Notes: a model not told the origin generated them from the letters alone. A stretch of DNA of 64,000 nt from Acidianus infernus (GCF_009729545.1 NZ_WFIY01000004.1:594001-658000); one strand, 5' to 3'. Positions 1 to 11,340 are shown, numbered from the stretch's first letter. Program-made: numbers and translations.

Positions 1-39
1 CTAAAAGAACACTTACCAGTAATGGCTGAAGCACAATAA
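1..39 (+). CDS. C-terminal end of a gene cut by the window edge
   Basis: The first 13 codons read open in frame 1 and end at TAA (37-39), giving the tail LKEHLPVMAEAQ. No start lies in the window, so this is at best the last 12 residues of an upstream plus-strand gene. The product cannot be identified from so short a tail. The following 100 bases are AT-rich and hold a weak TATA-like stretch about 29 nt before the next gene. Confidence 0.4.
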   Translation, partial: LKEHLPVMAEAQ

Positions 40-143
40 GTTTTTTATGAAGAAAGTTATTGCTTATTAAGTTACAAATTTTATTATTATTAGAGTTTCG
101 TGGCAAAAACCTTAATAGATCTTTCATAGATGTTTTTAGTTAG

Positions 144-431
144 ATGATCTCTACAACAGATGTATTATCATTAGTTATAGCGTTTGTTCTTGGCTTATTG
201 GTAGGAATATTAATAAAGAAAATATTTCAAATAGGTATAATAATTCTTGCAATTATAATCATTCTTATTGCAATAGGCGTCATATCTCCTAGCACAGTAG
301 AGCATGGCTTGATAACATTAGGACAGCAGGCTTCAAAAGCTGAAAGTGAAGTATCGTCTTATATTAGATTACTTCCATACAATTCTATTGCCTTTATTAT
401 AGGACTAGTAATAGGTTTAATTAAAGGATAA
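144..431 (+). CDS. small multi-pass membrane protein, unknown function
   Basis: 95 residues. Two hydrophobic segments lie back to back near the N-terminus (about residues 8-25 and 28-47), split by a KK pair, and a third lies at the C-terminus (about 80-93) before a short KG end. The middle, about 50-75, is polar. No family is recognised. A TTAATA element near 111-118 sits about 29 nt before the ATG, fitting a leaderless transcript. The gene ends 16 bp short of the opposing DUF2258 gene, the only convergent pair in the window that does not overlap. Confidence 0.7.
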   Translation: MISTTDVLSLVIAFVLGLLVGILIKKIFQIGIIILAIIIILIAIGVISPSTVEHGLITLGQQASKAESEVSSYIRLLPYNSIAFIIGLVIGLIKG

Positions 432-447
432 AGAAAGAAAAGGAATA

Positions 448-909
448 TTATTGAACAGAACCAAGTAAATCAGATAATTTTTTCTTTATTTCACTTATTT
501 CTTTTTTTAATTTTTCATTTTCTTGAATCACAGATTCATATTGTTTTTTACATTCTTCTTCTGTGTAATATCTTATAATTTTAGTGTCTTCAAAAATTAA
601 TTTATTTTGAGATTTATCATATCTAACAGATACAACTAATTTTATTACATCTAATTTGTCAATTTTCATTTGATTTACTATTTTATCATATAAATTCTTA
701 TTAAATTCAGATACATCCCTTATTATAACATCTTTGGGAACCATTTTACCTAACGACACTAAAGCTACTCTCCTTAACTTATCTGCATATCTAGCTGCAA
801 TTATTAGTCCAGTAGATAATTCAAATCTGTTCTCACCTAGGACAGAAGTTCTCGGCGTAGTTTCTTCGTATTCTTCTGCTCTTTCAATATCTCTTTGAGC
901 CTCTGACAT
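448..909 (-). CDS. DUF2258 family protein
   Basis: 153 residues. The central part (about 25-115), with 'RFELSTGLIIAARYADKLRR' near its start, resembles DUF2258, an archaeal domain of unknown function found widely in Crenarchaeota. The last 35-40 residues are charged, with heptad-like spacing of I, L and K/E, which suggests a coiled-coil tail. A TATA-like stretch near 931-940 lies about 26 nt upstream of the ATG, so translation is probably leaderless. Family assignment is from recall; function is not known. Confidence 0.75.
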   Translation of the reverse strand: MSEAQRDIERAEEYEETTPRTSVLGENRFELSTGLIIAARYADKLRRVALVSLGKMVPKDVIIRDVSEFNKNLYDKIVNQMKIDKLDVIKLVVSVRYDKSQNKLIFEDTKIIRYYTEEECKKQYESVIQENEKLKKEISEIKKKLSDLLGSVQ

Positions 910-946
910 ATGTAATTATTTTGCATACATATTATTTAATTTTTCT

Positions 947-1582
947 CTAAATCGGAGTTGAGGAAAAATCCATTTTAATTTGAGAGTTAATTATATTATA
1001 TATTCTATTTAGAGCCCATAGGGTCAAAGGACTTTTCATATTACGCAGTAAGATTAAGTTATCGAATTCCTTGCAAAAATTCAAATTCAATTTTATACAA
1101 GTTTCTTTAATTTCTGAATTGGAAATAGGTATCTTTCTTAAAGAAGAACAAGAAATATGTTGAATAAGGCTTCTTATTGCCCTATATGCATTTTCTAACG
1201 TACCTATTTCATCGTTTCTCTTGAAAGCCTCAAAACTTAACTTAATAAAAGACAAAGAAGACATCTTCAGCCTTTCGCAAGTATTAACATTTATTGTGAA
1301 TTCAACCTTTGGTAATTCTCCACAGATTAATTTTGAGTCATAAAGTATATAATAACAAATAATATCACCACTTTCACATATTTCTCTAAATTTTTCTTCT
1401 GAAATTACGATAGGAGAAATTCCGTTGTAACTACCAAGTTCTAAGAGTAAAGACTTATCGTCAGAAATTGCAAAAATATTTATATCAGATACCCCCTCTA
1501 CGTAATCTTCTTTTCTAACATAAGATCCAAAATATCCTAAAGCCTTACATTTCTTGCATAATGAAACAAGGTTAGCCTCCAT
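947..1582 (-). CDS. nucleotidyltransferase-like protein with altered metal motif
   Basis: 211 residues. The N-terminal third looks like a DNA polymerase beta-type nucleotidyltransferase: 'YFGSYVRKE' (G19, S20) followed by 'SDINIFAI' (D33, N35). The family motif is G-S then D-x-D, so the second aspartate is replaced by asparagine here and catalysis is doubtful. The C-terminal half is helical, with a conserved-looking 'ENAYRAIRSLIQH' that could be a HEPN-like bundle; MNT and HEPN domains often occur together in toxin-antitoxin pairs. C9 and C12 form a CxxC near the start. It is divergent from acnA, with 36 bp between the starts. Confidence 0.55.
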   Translation of the reverse strand: MEANLVSLCKKCKALGYFGSYVRKEDYVEGVSDINIFAISDDKSLLLELGSYNGISPIVISEEKFREICESGDIICYYILYDSKLICGELPKVEFTINVNTCERLKMSSLSFIKLSFEAFKRNDEIGTLENAYRAIRSLIQHISCSSLRKIPISNSEIKETCIKLNLNFCKEFDNLILLRNMKSPLTLWALNRIYNIINSQIKMDFSSTPI

Positions 1583-1618
1583 GCTAAACCTTAATATTTT
1601 ATAAAGTATTAAATTCTC

Positions 1619-4049
<2,431 letters not shown>

Positions 4050-4060
<11 letters not shown>

Positions 4061-5288
4061 GATAAGAGGAATATACGCCACCGCATTAACATACATGCTA
4101 TCTAAAAACTTTGAAATAGTACAACAAAGTCCTCAAATTGCAGAAAGATTTATGCAAGAAATTATAAGGGAGCCAGCAGATATTACGTTTAAAGACGGAG
4201 AAGATAAAGGTTCGCTAATTGTAATTGGAAGCGCTGATAACTTTGAAAATTACTTGAAAGAAATCTTTCCATATTCAATTGTTTGGAAATCTCCAGTTAA
4301 ACTTTATTCTCTAATAGAAACACAGAATTGTAAGTATCAGAATTATGATGTAGAACCGTGCTTAGAAAAAGGTATTGTAATTAAACCTCCTACCGATGGT
4401 AGGAAAATAATACTTTCACCTCCTAAAGCAGTAAGTAAATTCGCAATGGTGTGGAGAGGAGAAGGAAAAACTTTCTTTTCTGAGCATATAGCTCCTGAAG
4501 AAAGAAAAAGGTTACTTAATATAAGTACTAAATATAATAAAAAAGGATATAATGTCAAATGGAGAAGTAACGCACAATTCGAGAAAAATTACCTTTTAGA
4601 GAAAGACCTAGAAAATTTAATGTTTAAATATGAAAATAATGATTTTTCAAAGCAAGGTTGCGATTTCTATTTGATAAACTTGTCTCTTGAGGATAAACTA
4701 GAATTGGATAAAATAAGAAGCCTTGTGGTTCCAACAATTAATTTTCATCATATGCTTAAATTATCAAGGTCGAGAGAAGTTGATATTGCGGAAAGTGGTA
4801 AAGATAATGTAACTCAAATACTAGAGTCATTAATCAAAGACTATATGGGAATAGAACATATAAAAATTAATGGCAGGAGAATATTTCTAAAACCGGGAAA
4901 GGTAATTGAGAAAAGAGTTTCAGATAATGGATATTTTCTGTTACTTAGGAGAGAAATTTCTGGAAATGGATACTATGATGGACTAGGAATAAGAAAGGAA
5001 GAAGGAGATTACGATATCATGGAAATAGATTCAAGAAAATGGCATGAAGTGCATAATTACTATAGTAAGGATGGTACGCTAAAAGGAAAATACATTAATA
5101 TTTCAACTCCTCCAGAACTTCTAGATGGGAAAATTAGGTATATAGATTTAGAAGTCGATATAATAATCAAGAATGGAGAAAAAATTATTATAGACGAAGA
5201 TAAACTAGAAGAAAACAAAAAATATCTATCTTATAAGATGTTAGAAAGAATTAAGAAAGAAATTGAGTATGTTATGACTGCTTATTAG
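4050..5288 (+). CDS. FAU-1-like RNase E/G-type RNA-binding protein with DUF402 domain
   Basis: 412 residues. The layout matches archaeal FAU-1 / RNase E/G-like proteins: an N-terminal RNA-binding region (about 1-120), then segments such as 'AMVWRGEGKTFFSEH' and 'TINFHHMLKLSRSREVD', and a C-terminal DUF402 domain (about 275-412) with 'VRYIDLEVDIIIK'-like strands. FAU-1 has been described as an RNA-binding ribonuclease acting on AU-rich RNA and 5S rRNA precursors. The start overlaps the aconitase stop by 11 bp, so the two are probably co-transcribed. The 3' end overlaps the opposing AbrB gene by 17 bp. Confidence 0.75.
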
Positions 5289-5433
5289 CAGGTATTATCT
5301 TTACAACATTTTCCTTCTCATCATAAACAACTTTTACTAGATCTCCTTCTTTTACTTGAAATTTTTGCCTAATTCTTGCTGGAATAGTTACTTGATAATT
5401 TCTGCTAACTTTTACTATATCTTCTGTTGCCAA
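5272..5433 (-). CDS. small AbrB/SpoVT-type DNA-binding protein
   Basis: A 53-residue protein, easily missed because of its size and TTG start (5431-5433). The read-out starts ATEDIVKVSRNYQVTIPA and continues RIRQKFQVKEGDLVKVV, the swapped-hairpin AbrB fold ('VTIPARIRxKFxVKEGD' is diagnostic). A GGGGAA Shine-Dalgarno-like stretch lies a few bases before the TTG. AbrB-type proteins are DNA-binding dimers acting as transition regulators or antitoxins; no toxin partner is visible next to it. Its last 17 bp lie antisense within the end of the FAU-1-like gene. Confidence 0.85.
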   Translation of the reverse strand: MATEDIVKVSRNYQVTIPARIRQKFQVKEGDLVKVVYDEKENVVKIIPANKQS

Positions 5434-5849
5434 TTTTTCTTCCCCTTGCTATATAAGTATATATTAGGTATTAAAATTTTATCATAATTTCAATCATTAA
5501 GGCTATACTTATACTTTAGAATTAGCGTAAAACCATAGAATTTTATATATCATATATGATTAAAAAATGATAACAAAGATAAGAAATAACCTTGTATTAT
5601 GATGTTTGACATTTATTAACTTCGTTAATCGTAGACTACTTCTGAATACTTTTTATTTTATCGACCTAATTTATAACTATAAATTATGTAGATGTTTAAT
5701 CATTATCGCTAACTTATATTTTAGTTACGTAGTTTCTGAACTATTTAACTGAATTTTTATAAACACTTTTTTATCTATCAATCTATTATATACAGATTTA
5801 AGTACAGTTAAATACAAGATATTTATTCTACAAAGATAAAGTATTACAC
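5434..5849. other. intergenic region without a gene (416 bp)
   Basis: Very AT-rich. No open frame longer than about a dozen codons and no GC-rich foldable segment was seen. It contains a perfect 12-bp palindrome ATCATATATGAT at 5549-5560, but such palindromes are expected by chance in sequence this AT-rich. It presumably holds the promoters for the AbrB gene on the left and the orphan gene on the right. Confidence 0.6.
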
Positions 5850-6410
5850 ATGAAATTGTTTGGACATAACGTTGATTCTCTTCTTACTCCAGAGGTTAAT
5901 TATATTATAACTAAGAAAGTATTTGTGCCTTTTCTAGCAGAAGAATTCCCAGAAATTGTATCACTTAACTCTAATTTTAATGTTATCAGAGAATTAATTG
6001 TAATAAAAGATCATCTACTACGAGGAAATAAAATTCAAATAGGGTACAAATTTACAATAAGCTCTAAGACTGATGGAAGGCTTTCTTCACTTAAAGAGTG
6101 CAAGAAAATAATACTTGGTATAAACGCTAAATTAATAAAAAAATTAGGCGCACTCACAACTGATCTTATCTTTTTTGGATTTAAAAAGGAATTAGAAAAA
6201 ATATTAATCTTACATGATATACCAATTATAGCTAAAAATAAAGAAGAACTTTATAATGAAATTTTCAATTATTTATCAAGTTGGGGGATTAATGTATCTT
6301 CTATTCCTGCAGAAATTACGAACGTACCAAATAAGGTAAATACAGACTCAAAAATCCTAGATATAGATTATGCGTTATTCTCCTCTCAACTTTCTAGTAA
6401 CTTCACTTGA
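5850..6410 (+). CDS. hypothetical protein, 186 residues
   Basis: Not recognised. No signal peptide and no clear membrane segment. It is rich in I, K, L and N, with alternating hydrophobic residues in 60-120 suggesting a soluble alpha/beta protein. It follows a 416-bp empty region and converges on the vWA gene, overlapping it by 36 bp. Nothing in the neighbourhood beyond that overlap hints at its role. Confidence 0.6.
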   Translation: MKLFGHNVDSLLTPEVNYIITKKVFVPFLAEEFPEIVSLNSNFNVIRELIVIKDHLLRGNKIQIGYKFTISSKTDGRLSSLKECKKIILGINAKLIKKLGALTTDLIFFGFKKELEKILILHDIPIIAKNKEELYNEIFNYLSSWGINVSSIPAEITNVPNKVNTDSKILDIDYALFSSQLSSNFT

Positions 6411-7520
6411 TACCTCCTTAGAAAGCCTTTTAGTCTGTTCTGTAGAGCTTATCCTTTTAGTAGTTTCAAGATCAGCTGATAATCTTTTAGTAGTTTCAAT
6501 GATTTCCAGCCTTCTAGTCTGTTGTGCCAATTCTTCCATTTTCTTTAATGTTCTAGTTGCCTCCACCAAATTTCCTGCATTAACGTCCTCTGCATATTTC
6601 TGTAATGTTGAATAATATTCATATTCCATTATAACATCTTTATTTATGCCAGAAACGAATGTTTGTTGATCTTGTGCAGGTTTTAAAGTTATTATATGCA
6701 TTAAGGCATCTTGAGCATTTTTTGCAGGATCTTCATAATTAACCTTAATAGTCATGAAATTTCCAGAGTATTTTGGAGGTATTATTGTCTCTCCTAGTAT
6801 CTTAATTACTCCTTCAGCTGCATTTATTTTAACAGGTAACGAAGGATAATTTAACAGCTTAACGGAGGATTCTGTAACTATATCGACTACTATATTTTTG
6901 CCTGCTATTTTTGTTTTTGCGGCTTTAGGCAATTTTTCTGGAATTTCTGATGCCTCCTCTATATGATAGAACACTGAACCAGTTCTATCACTTAAAATTT
7001 TTAAAAGTTCTTCATTATAATCATCACCTATACCAAATGAAATTATTTGAACATTTTTCGGGATATTCATTTTCTCATATGCTTTTAAATCAGTAACATC
7101 AGTAGGATTACCATCAGTAAGTAAAAGAATATAAGCAGGCATATTATATTTAACAGCTATTTTAAATGCTATTAATAGAGCAGTAAATAATGAAGTCTGA
7201 CCTCCAGAAGTAATTTGCTGAACTTCACTAGTAAGGTCTAGTGGATCTGAAAATTCTTTTACAATATCGACATTAGTAGCAAATTTTATGAATGTGACTT
7301 TATTTCCTTGTGGTATTTTTTTAAATAGCTCAATTGCTCCATTTTTAGCTTTCTCTATTTTTAAGCCTTCCATAGATCCGCTAGCATCAAGTAATATTAT
7401 ATAATGAAATCCTGTAGCAATAGATATTTTTTCAGGTACTAAAAGTATTTTGAATATCATTCTCACTTCATTTTCAAAAGAGTATTTATGGCTAACATCT
7501 ACTCTCAAAGATAGCGTCAT
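6375..7520 (-). CDS. arnB: vWA-domain protein, ArnB-like, with repeated Thr-rich tail
   Basis: 381 residues. A von Willebrand factor A domain spans about 40-220, with an intact MIDAS motif DASGSM at 45-50 and 'LLTDGNPTD' further on. The last 45 residues carry a repeated TTKRLS / TTKRIS / QTKRLS pattern and end in 'VTRKLRGE'. It is the last gene of a run zinc ribbon-FHA, phosphatase, vWA. In Sulfolobus acidocaldarius, ArnA (FHA) and ArnB (vWA) interact and repress archaellum expression, and ArnB is phosphorylated in its C-terminal region. An AGGTGG motif lies 7 nt before the ATG. The ArnB name rests on context and architecture; the second vWA gene at 9058 is the other candidate. Confidence 0.75.
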   Translation of the reverse strand: MTLSLRVDVSHKYSFENEVRMIFKILLVPEKISIATGFHYIILLDASGSMEGLKIEKAKNGAIELFKKIPQGNKVTFIKFATNVDIVKEFSDPLDLTSEVQQITSGGQTSLFTALLIAFKIAVKYNMPAYILLLTDGNPTDVTDLKAYEKMNIPKNVQIISFGIGDDYNEELLKILSDRTGSVFYHIEEASEIPEKLPKAAKTKIAGKNIVVDIVTESSVKLLNYPSLPVKINAAEGVIKILGETIIPPKYSGNFMTIKVNYEDPAKNAQDALMHIITLKPAQDQQTFVSGINKDVIMEYEYYSTLQKYAEDVNAGNLVEATRTLKKMEELAQQTRRLEIIETTKRLSADLETTKRISSTEQTKRLSKEVSSEVTRKLRGE

Positions 7521-7530
7521 TTTATTCCAC

Positions 7531-8331
7531 CTACAATGGTACTTTACACAATTTTCCCCTATTAAATACTAGGGCTCCTGCACCAAGACCGTGATATCTA
7601 CTGGAAAATACTGTAATTACTCTGTTATCCATCTCGAATCTAATTCCATCAACAGCTTCATGTCCTCTTATTATTCCTTTTAAGTTATTTCTTTCAAGAA
7701 ATTTTAAGGTAACATCTTTTCCATAAAAATACGTTCCTTCTCCTCTAATATTAGGTACAAAGCCTTCTAGTTCTTCCCTAGGATCATTCCATAACATTTC
7801 GAAAGCTATCTCATCATCTGGATTAACGTCCGGTCTTCTTAAGGAATTTATTTGTTTTATATCTTCTAAATTCCTCGCTATTCCCCCGTGTACACAGAAA
7901 TATCCATTTATGGTAGCAGCATAGGGCATAACGGAGAACATATTAACAAAATCTTCGTAATAATCTCCCATTTTTTCCAATACCTCTTCTTTAAAGCCAT
8001 AAAATTCGTTAGTTAGCGGGCTCTCATGGTTTCCTCTTAATACTATCACTTTTTTTGGATTTTCTAACATTTTTCTTAAAATTAATTTTAAATTCTCTAT
8101 TCCTTGTGAACCTCTATCTACGTAATCCCCTAAAAATATAAGTACATCAACTTTATCATATAATTCTCTAAAAACTTTTTCTGTTACATCTAAAGCTCCG
8201 TGAGTGTCTCCGATAAATGCTACGCTATCTTTTTCTGGCAATTCAAGTAAAAGAGGATTACTCATGAAAAAATCATGAGCCTCATTAATTAATTTCAGTA
8301 CTTCATGTATCACACTTTCGCTCCAGGTCAT
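7531..8331 (-). CDS. PPP-family serine/threonine protein phosphatase (PP2A-like)
   Basis: 266 residues, a complete PPP phosphoesterase. The metal-binding signatures GDTHG (41-45), GDYVDRG (68-74) and RGNHE (99-103) are intact, followed by 'FCVHGGI' and 'IRGHEAV' with the later metal-ligand histidines. It removes phosphate from Ser/Thr, using two metal ions. Its ATG shares a base with the stop of the FHA gene (TAATG), and 10 bp separate it from the vWA gene. Sulfolobus PP2A acts on the Arn proteins, so being placed between the FHA and vWA genes is functionally coherent. Confidence 0.92.
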   Translation of the reverse strand: MTWSESVIHEVLKLINEAHDFFMSNPLLLELPEKDSVAFIGDTHGALDVTEKVFRELYDKVDVLIFLGDYVDRGSQGIENLKLILRKMLENPKKVIVLRGNHESPLTNEFYGFKEEVLEKMGDYYEDFVNMFSVMPYAATINGYFCVHGGIARNLEDIKQINSLRRPDVNPDDEIAFEMLWNDPREELEGFVPNIRGEGTYFYGKDVTLKFLERNNLKGIIRGHEAVDGIRFEMDNRVITVFSSRYHGLGAGALVFNRGKLCKVPL

Positions 8332-8993
8332 TATTCAATCACAATTTTTAACATAGTATTGCTACCTAGTTTTATTATACTTCCTGGACGAATTTCTTGC
8401 TTACCTTTTATTGGCTGGAATATTTTACCATCATATATATAAGTTCCATTAGTACTATTTAAATCTTCAATATATAATTTATCTTTTTCTAGAGAAATAA
8501 TTGCATGCCTCCTAGAAATTTCTGGATCAGGTATTACTATAACATTCTCCGGACTTCTTCCTATTGATATACTTTCAAATACATCAAAATCTAAAGGTAG
8601 TTTACTTTTATTCAATGCAGAAACTGGAGTAGCAATAAAGATTATATAATATTTTCCTGTAGATGCCTGAGTTTGCAAGACCTGTTGAGCATTTTGAACT
8701 GATTGTAAAGACTGAGAAGCGGTGGCTTGTGTAGCTTGTAAAGTTCCTTGCTGGCTAGACTGATTTTGGTCATTATTGGCTTGGGCTGATTGAGACTCTA
8801 AAATAGTTGGCTGTTGAATAGATTGCTCTTTAGGAGCTTGAGTTGTTTGGTTAGCAGACTGAGAAGATTGTTCAGTAACTTGTTGTGGAACAGTTAGTTG
8901 TTGAATGTTATCTGGCTTCTTCGTGCCACACTGAATGCAAAAAAGTGCATCGTCAAGATTTTCATATCCACAAACTGGACATTTCCATGTCAT
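8331..8993 (-). CDS. arnA: zinc ribbon-FHA protein, ArnA-like
   Basis: 220 residues in three parts. A four-cysteine zinc ribbon (C5, C8, C19, C22) comes first, then about 80 residues of Q/S/T/A-rich low-complexity linker (about 30-112), then a forkhead-associated domain (about 114-220) with the phosphothreonine-binding residues in place: GRS at 145-147, SRRH at 160-163 and 'DLNSTNGT' at 177-184. S. acidocaldarius ArnA has the same zinc-finger plus FHA design and works with ArnB as a negative regulator of the archaellum. First gene of a three-gene leftward operon, divergent from the second vWA gene with only 64 bp between starts. Confidence 0.85.
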   Translation of the reverse strand: MTWKCPVCGYENLDDALFCIQCGTKKPDNIQQLTVPQQVTEQSSQSANQTTQAPKEQSIQQPTILESQSAQANNDQNQSSQQGTLQATQATASQSLQSVQNAQQVLQTQASTGKYYIIFIATPVSALNKSKLPLDFDVFESISIGRSPENVIVIPDPEISRRHAIISLEKDKLYIEDLNSTNGTYIYDGKIFQPIKGKQEIRPGSIIKLGSNTMLKIVIE

Positions 8994-9057
8994 ACTTAAT
9001 TACTTATACAAAAACATTAATAAACTCTCTTGCGTATATTATGGGGGTTTTTAAAAC

Positions 9058-10128
9058 TTGACTATCTCATTAAAAATCAAAACTTCTCATAAATATGTTA
9101 GTAGAAATGACAGAAACGAAGTTGGAATATTAATTTATATTGTACCAGAAAAATACTCTGTAAATGCAAATATTAGATATATTATTGCAGTTGACAATAG
9201 TCCATCTATGAAGGATCATAATAAATTTGAGACAGCAGTTAATTCTGCCCAAACTTTACTTTCTCATATACCTTCAGCTAATAACGTAATTATAATTTTA
9301 TTTTCTAATCATCCAGAGATTATATATAATGGTCCTGGAGGAAATCAAGTCTCTATACCAAGGAAATTTGGAGGAACCACTAGATTACATGAAGCAATAA
9401 GAAAAATCCTTGAGATAGCTAGTGACGGAATACCAACTAAAGCTATACTTCTGACTGATGGAAAGCCTACCGATAAAACTAATGTAAGTGACTATGAAGC
9501 GTTACAAATACCTACTAATTTAACGTTTATATCTATAGGAATTGGTAAAGATTATAACGAAGTAATACTTAAGAGGCTATCTGACAAGTCTGCTGGAGTT
9601 TTTTACCATATAGAAGATGTTTCACAGATGCCTAATGTCTTAGAGGAGCAGAGGACAACTTCTACATATGCTCTAAATTTAACTCTTGATCTTCCTCAAG
9701 GATTCTATCCATTTAATTACGAGTTACCAATATTTATACCTATAGTTGATAAACTAATAGCTATTTATGGTACAATGATAATAGACCCAGGAAATTTACC
9801 AGTTAATTTGACTTTTACAGCTAATTACACTGATCCTGTAGATTCTCAATATAAAGTAATATCAAGTACAATTACTTTAGAAAGAGCAGAAGATGATATC
9901 GTTAGATCAACAATAAATTCGGATGTTCTAGCAGAAATTAAGTATTACAGACTATTAAAAGAATACGGAGATATGCTTGCTAAAGGCAAAGATACTACTA
10001 GAATAATGGCCGAATTAATGCAAACTGCTAAAGAAACTGGAAACCAAGCACTAATAGAAGAAACGCAGAAGCTTACAGGATATGCTAAGGCTGATTTATC
10101 TGAAGTGACAAAGAAAATGAGATCATGA
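9058..10128 (+). CDS. second vWA-domain protein
   Basis: 356 residues, a paralogue of the vWA protein at 6375-7520: both begin M-T-[LI]-S-L and have 'SHKY' near residue 10. The MIDAS motif is DNSPSM (46-51), keeping D-x-S-x-S, with 'LLTDGKPTD' downstream. The Thr-rich repeats of the paralogue's tail are absent. The start is TTG 9058, supported by the N-terminal match to the paralogue; GTATATTA near 9033-9040 is a TATA candidate. The stop overlaps the trm10 start by four bases (ATGA), so the two are translationally coupled. Confidence 0.85.
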   Translation: MTISLKIKTSHKYVSRNDRNEVGILIYIVPEKYSVNANIRYIIAVDNSPSMKDHNKFETAVNSAQTLLSHIPSANNVIIILFSNHPEIIYNGPGGNQVSIPRKFGGTTRLHEAIRKILEIASDGIPTKAILLTDGKPTDKTNVSDYEALQIPTNLTFISIGIGKDYNEVILKRLSDKSAGVFYHIEDVSQMPNVLEEQRTTSTYALNLTLDLPQGFYPFNYELPIFIPIVDKLIAIYGTMIIDPGNLPVNLTFTANYTDPVDSQYKVISSTITLERAEDDIVRSTINSDVLAEIKYYRLLKEYGDMLAKGKDTTRIMAELMQTAKETGNQALIEETQKLTGYAKADLSEVTKKMRS

Positions 10129-11003
10129 GCTTGGCTCTAAATCTATCATTATTTCTGAAAAAAAGAGGAATAGATGAGATTTATATTAATAAAGTAAAGA
10201 GAAGGGGAAATTCGTATCTCCAAGATATTGCAGTAAATATTCTTTTAAAGGGGTTAAAACTAAGAGAAACTGAGAAATTAGGAAAGCTTAAGGCAGAAGA
10301 AAATAATATTAAAATATTTTCTGGCAAAGGTTATGAAAAGGTTAATTATGAGATATCTAAAGATGCTAAAGAAGACATACAAATAGATTTCCCTAAATTT
10401 CCGATTTTTATTATAGATTTATCTTTATGGAATAGACACTCTGAAGAAGAAAAAAATAAGCTACTGACACAGCTTGCATGTGCAGTAACCTCTATAAGAA
10501 AATATTTATGGGATTATAACTTATCAATAAACAATTTTCCACAAGGTTTTTCACTTCCGTTTTTAAATAAAGTAAGATTTAACGTGATGCCAGAAGGTAA
10601 AACAATAATACTTAATCCTTATGGAGAAATAGATGCAACTGAAGAATTAATTAGAAATACTCAAACGTTCATAATTGGTGGTATAGTAGATAGGTCTGGA
10701 TGGAAATATGCCACATATGAAATGGCAAAAATTGCAAAATATGATTTTCCTCATGTTAAAATAACATTAAGAGGATCTACAGTAGGAGTTCCTGATAGAA
10801 TAAATAAAATTATAGAAATTATACTCCGTGTGTATTATGGAGAAAAATTGGAAAACGCAATATTAGATTTGCAATCGAATGCCGATAAATTTAACCGTTT
10901 ACTTGTTGAGAAACAAAAAGGGAATTTAAAAGAAGCTATAAAATGGTTAAAACCTAGCGAAAAGATACTTAGAAGATTAGGAATTCAATCAAATTCTGCT
11001 TGA
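10125..11003 (+). CDS. trm10: tRNA (adenine/guanine-9-N1)-methyltransferase, Trm10 family
   Basis: 292 residues, the usual length for crenarchaeal Trm10. The SPOUT core is recognised by 'IIGGIVDRSGWKYATYEMA' and the following segment 'LRGSTVGVPDRINKIIEII', where the family has its trefoil knot and S-adenosylmethionine pocket. The S. acidocaldarius enzyme methylates A9 of tRNA at N1. The N-terminal third is variable, as in the family. The ATG overlaps the vWA stop (ATGA). The 3' end overlaps the opposing 104-residue gene by 19 bp. Confidence 0.82.
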   Translation: MSLALNLSLFLKKRGIDEIYINKVKRRGNSYLQDIAVNILLKGLKLRETEKLGKLKAEENNIKIFSGKGYEKVNYEISKDAKEDIQIDFPKFPIFIIDLSLWNRHSEEEKNKLLTQLACAVTSIRKYLWDYNLSINNFPQGFSLPFLNKVRFNVMPEGKTIILNPYGEIDATEELIRNTQTFIIGGIVDRSGWKYATYEMAKIAKYDFPHVKITLRGSTVGVPDRINKIIEIILRVYYGEKLENAILDLQSNADKFNRLLVEKQKGNLKEAIKWLKPSEKILRRLGIQSNSA

Positions 11004-11299
11004 ATTTTCTTCTTTCCTTCCAATAATTTTCTAGGAAACGGTATATTATTAACTTCCTCTAGCTTTATTCCAGCTTTTCTTAACTCTTCTACAGCATTTC
11101 TTAAATCGTCCTCGTGAACTGCAAATTTAACTTGGCTTACTATTTTATTTAAAGTAGAATCATTACTCCTAAATCTTTCTGCACTAATTACCTTCCAGTT
11201 ATTACCATCTTTATATATAAGAACAACATCTTGAAAGTATCCTTTTACTACGTGAGAAATACCTGCTATATAGTAATTACCAAACTTATACACAGACAT
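10985..11299 (-). CDS. hypothetical protein, 104 residues
   Basis: No family recognised. The N-terminal half looks like a small beta-sheet ('YKFGNYYIAGISHVVKGYF', 'DVVLIYKDGNNWKVI'), the rest is helical and charged. No membrane segment or cysteine. It converges on trm10 with a 19-bp overlap and stands 41 bp from the divergent CoA-transferase beta gene. Confidence 0.6.
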   Translation of the reverse strand: MSVYKFGNYYIAGISHVVKGYFQDVVLIYKDGNNWKVISAERFRSNDSTLNKIVSQVKFAVHEDDLRNAVEELRKAGIKLEEVNNIPFPRKLLEGKKKIQAEFD

Positions 11300-11340
11300 A
11301 GAAGTAAACTTAATTTTCGAGTATTTAGGAATTATGTTTC

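Noticed and set aside
5549..5560. Perfect palindrome ATCATATATGAT as an operator
   Set aside because: It is made almost only of A and T in a region that is itself nearly all A/T, and no second copy was noticed near other genes.
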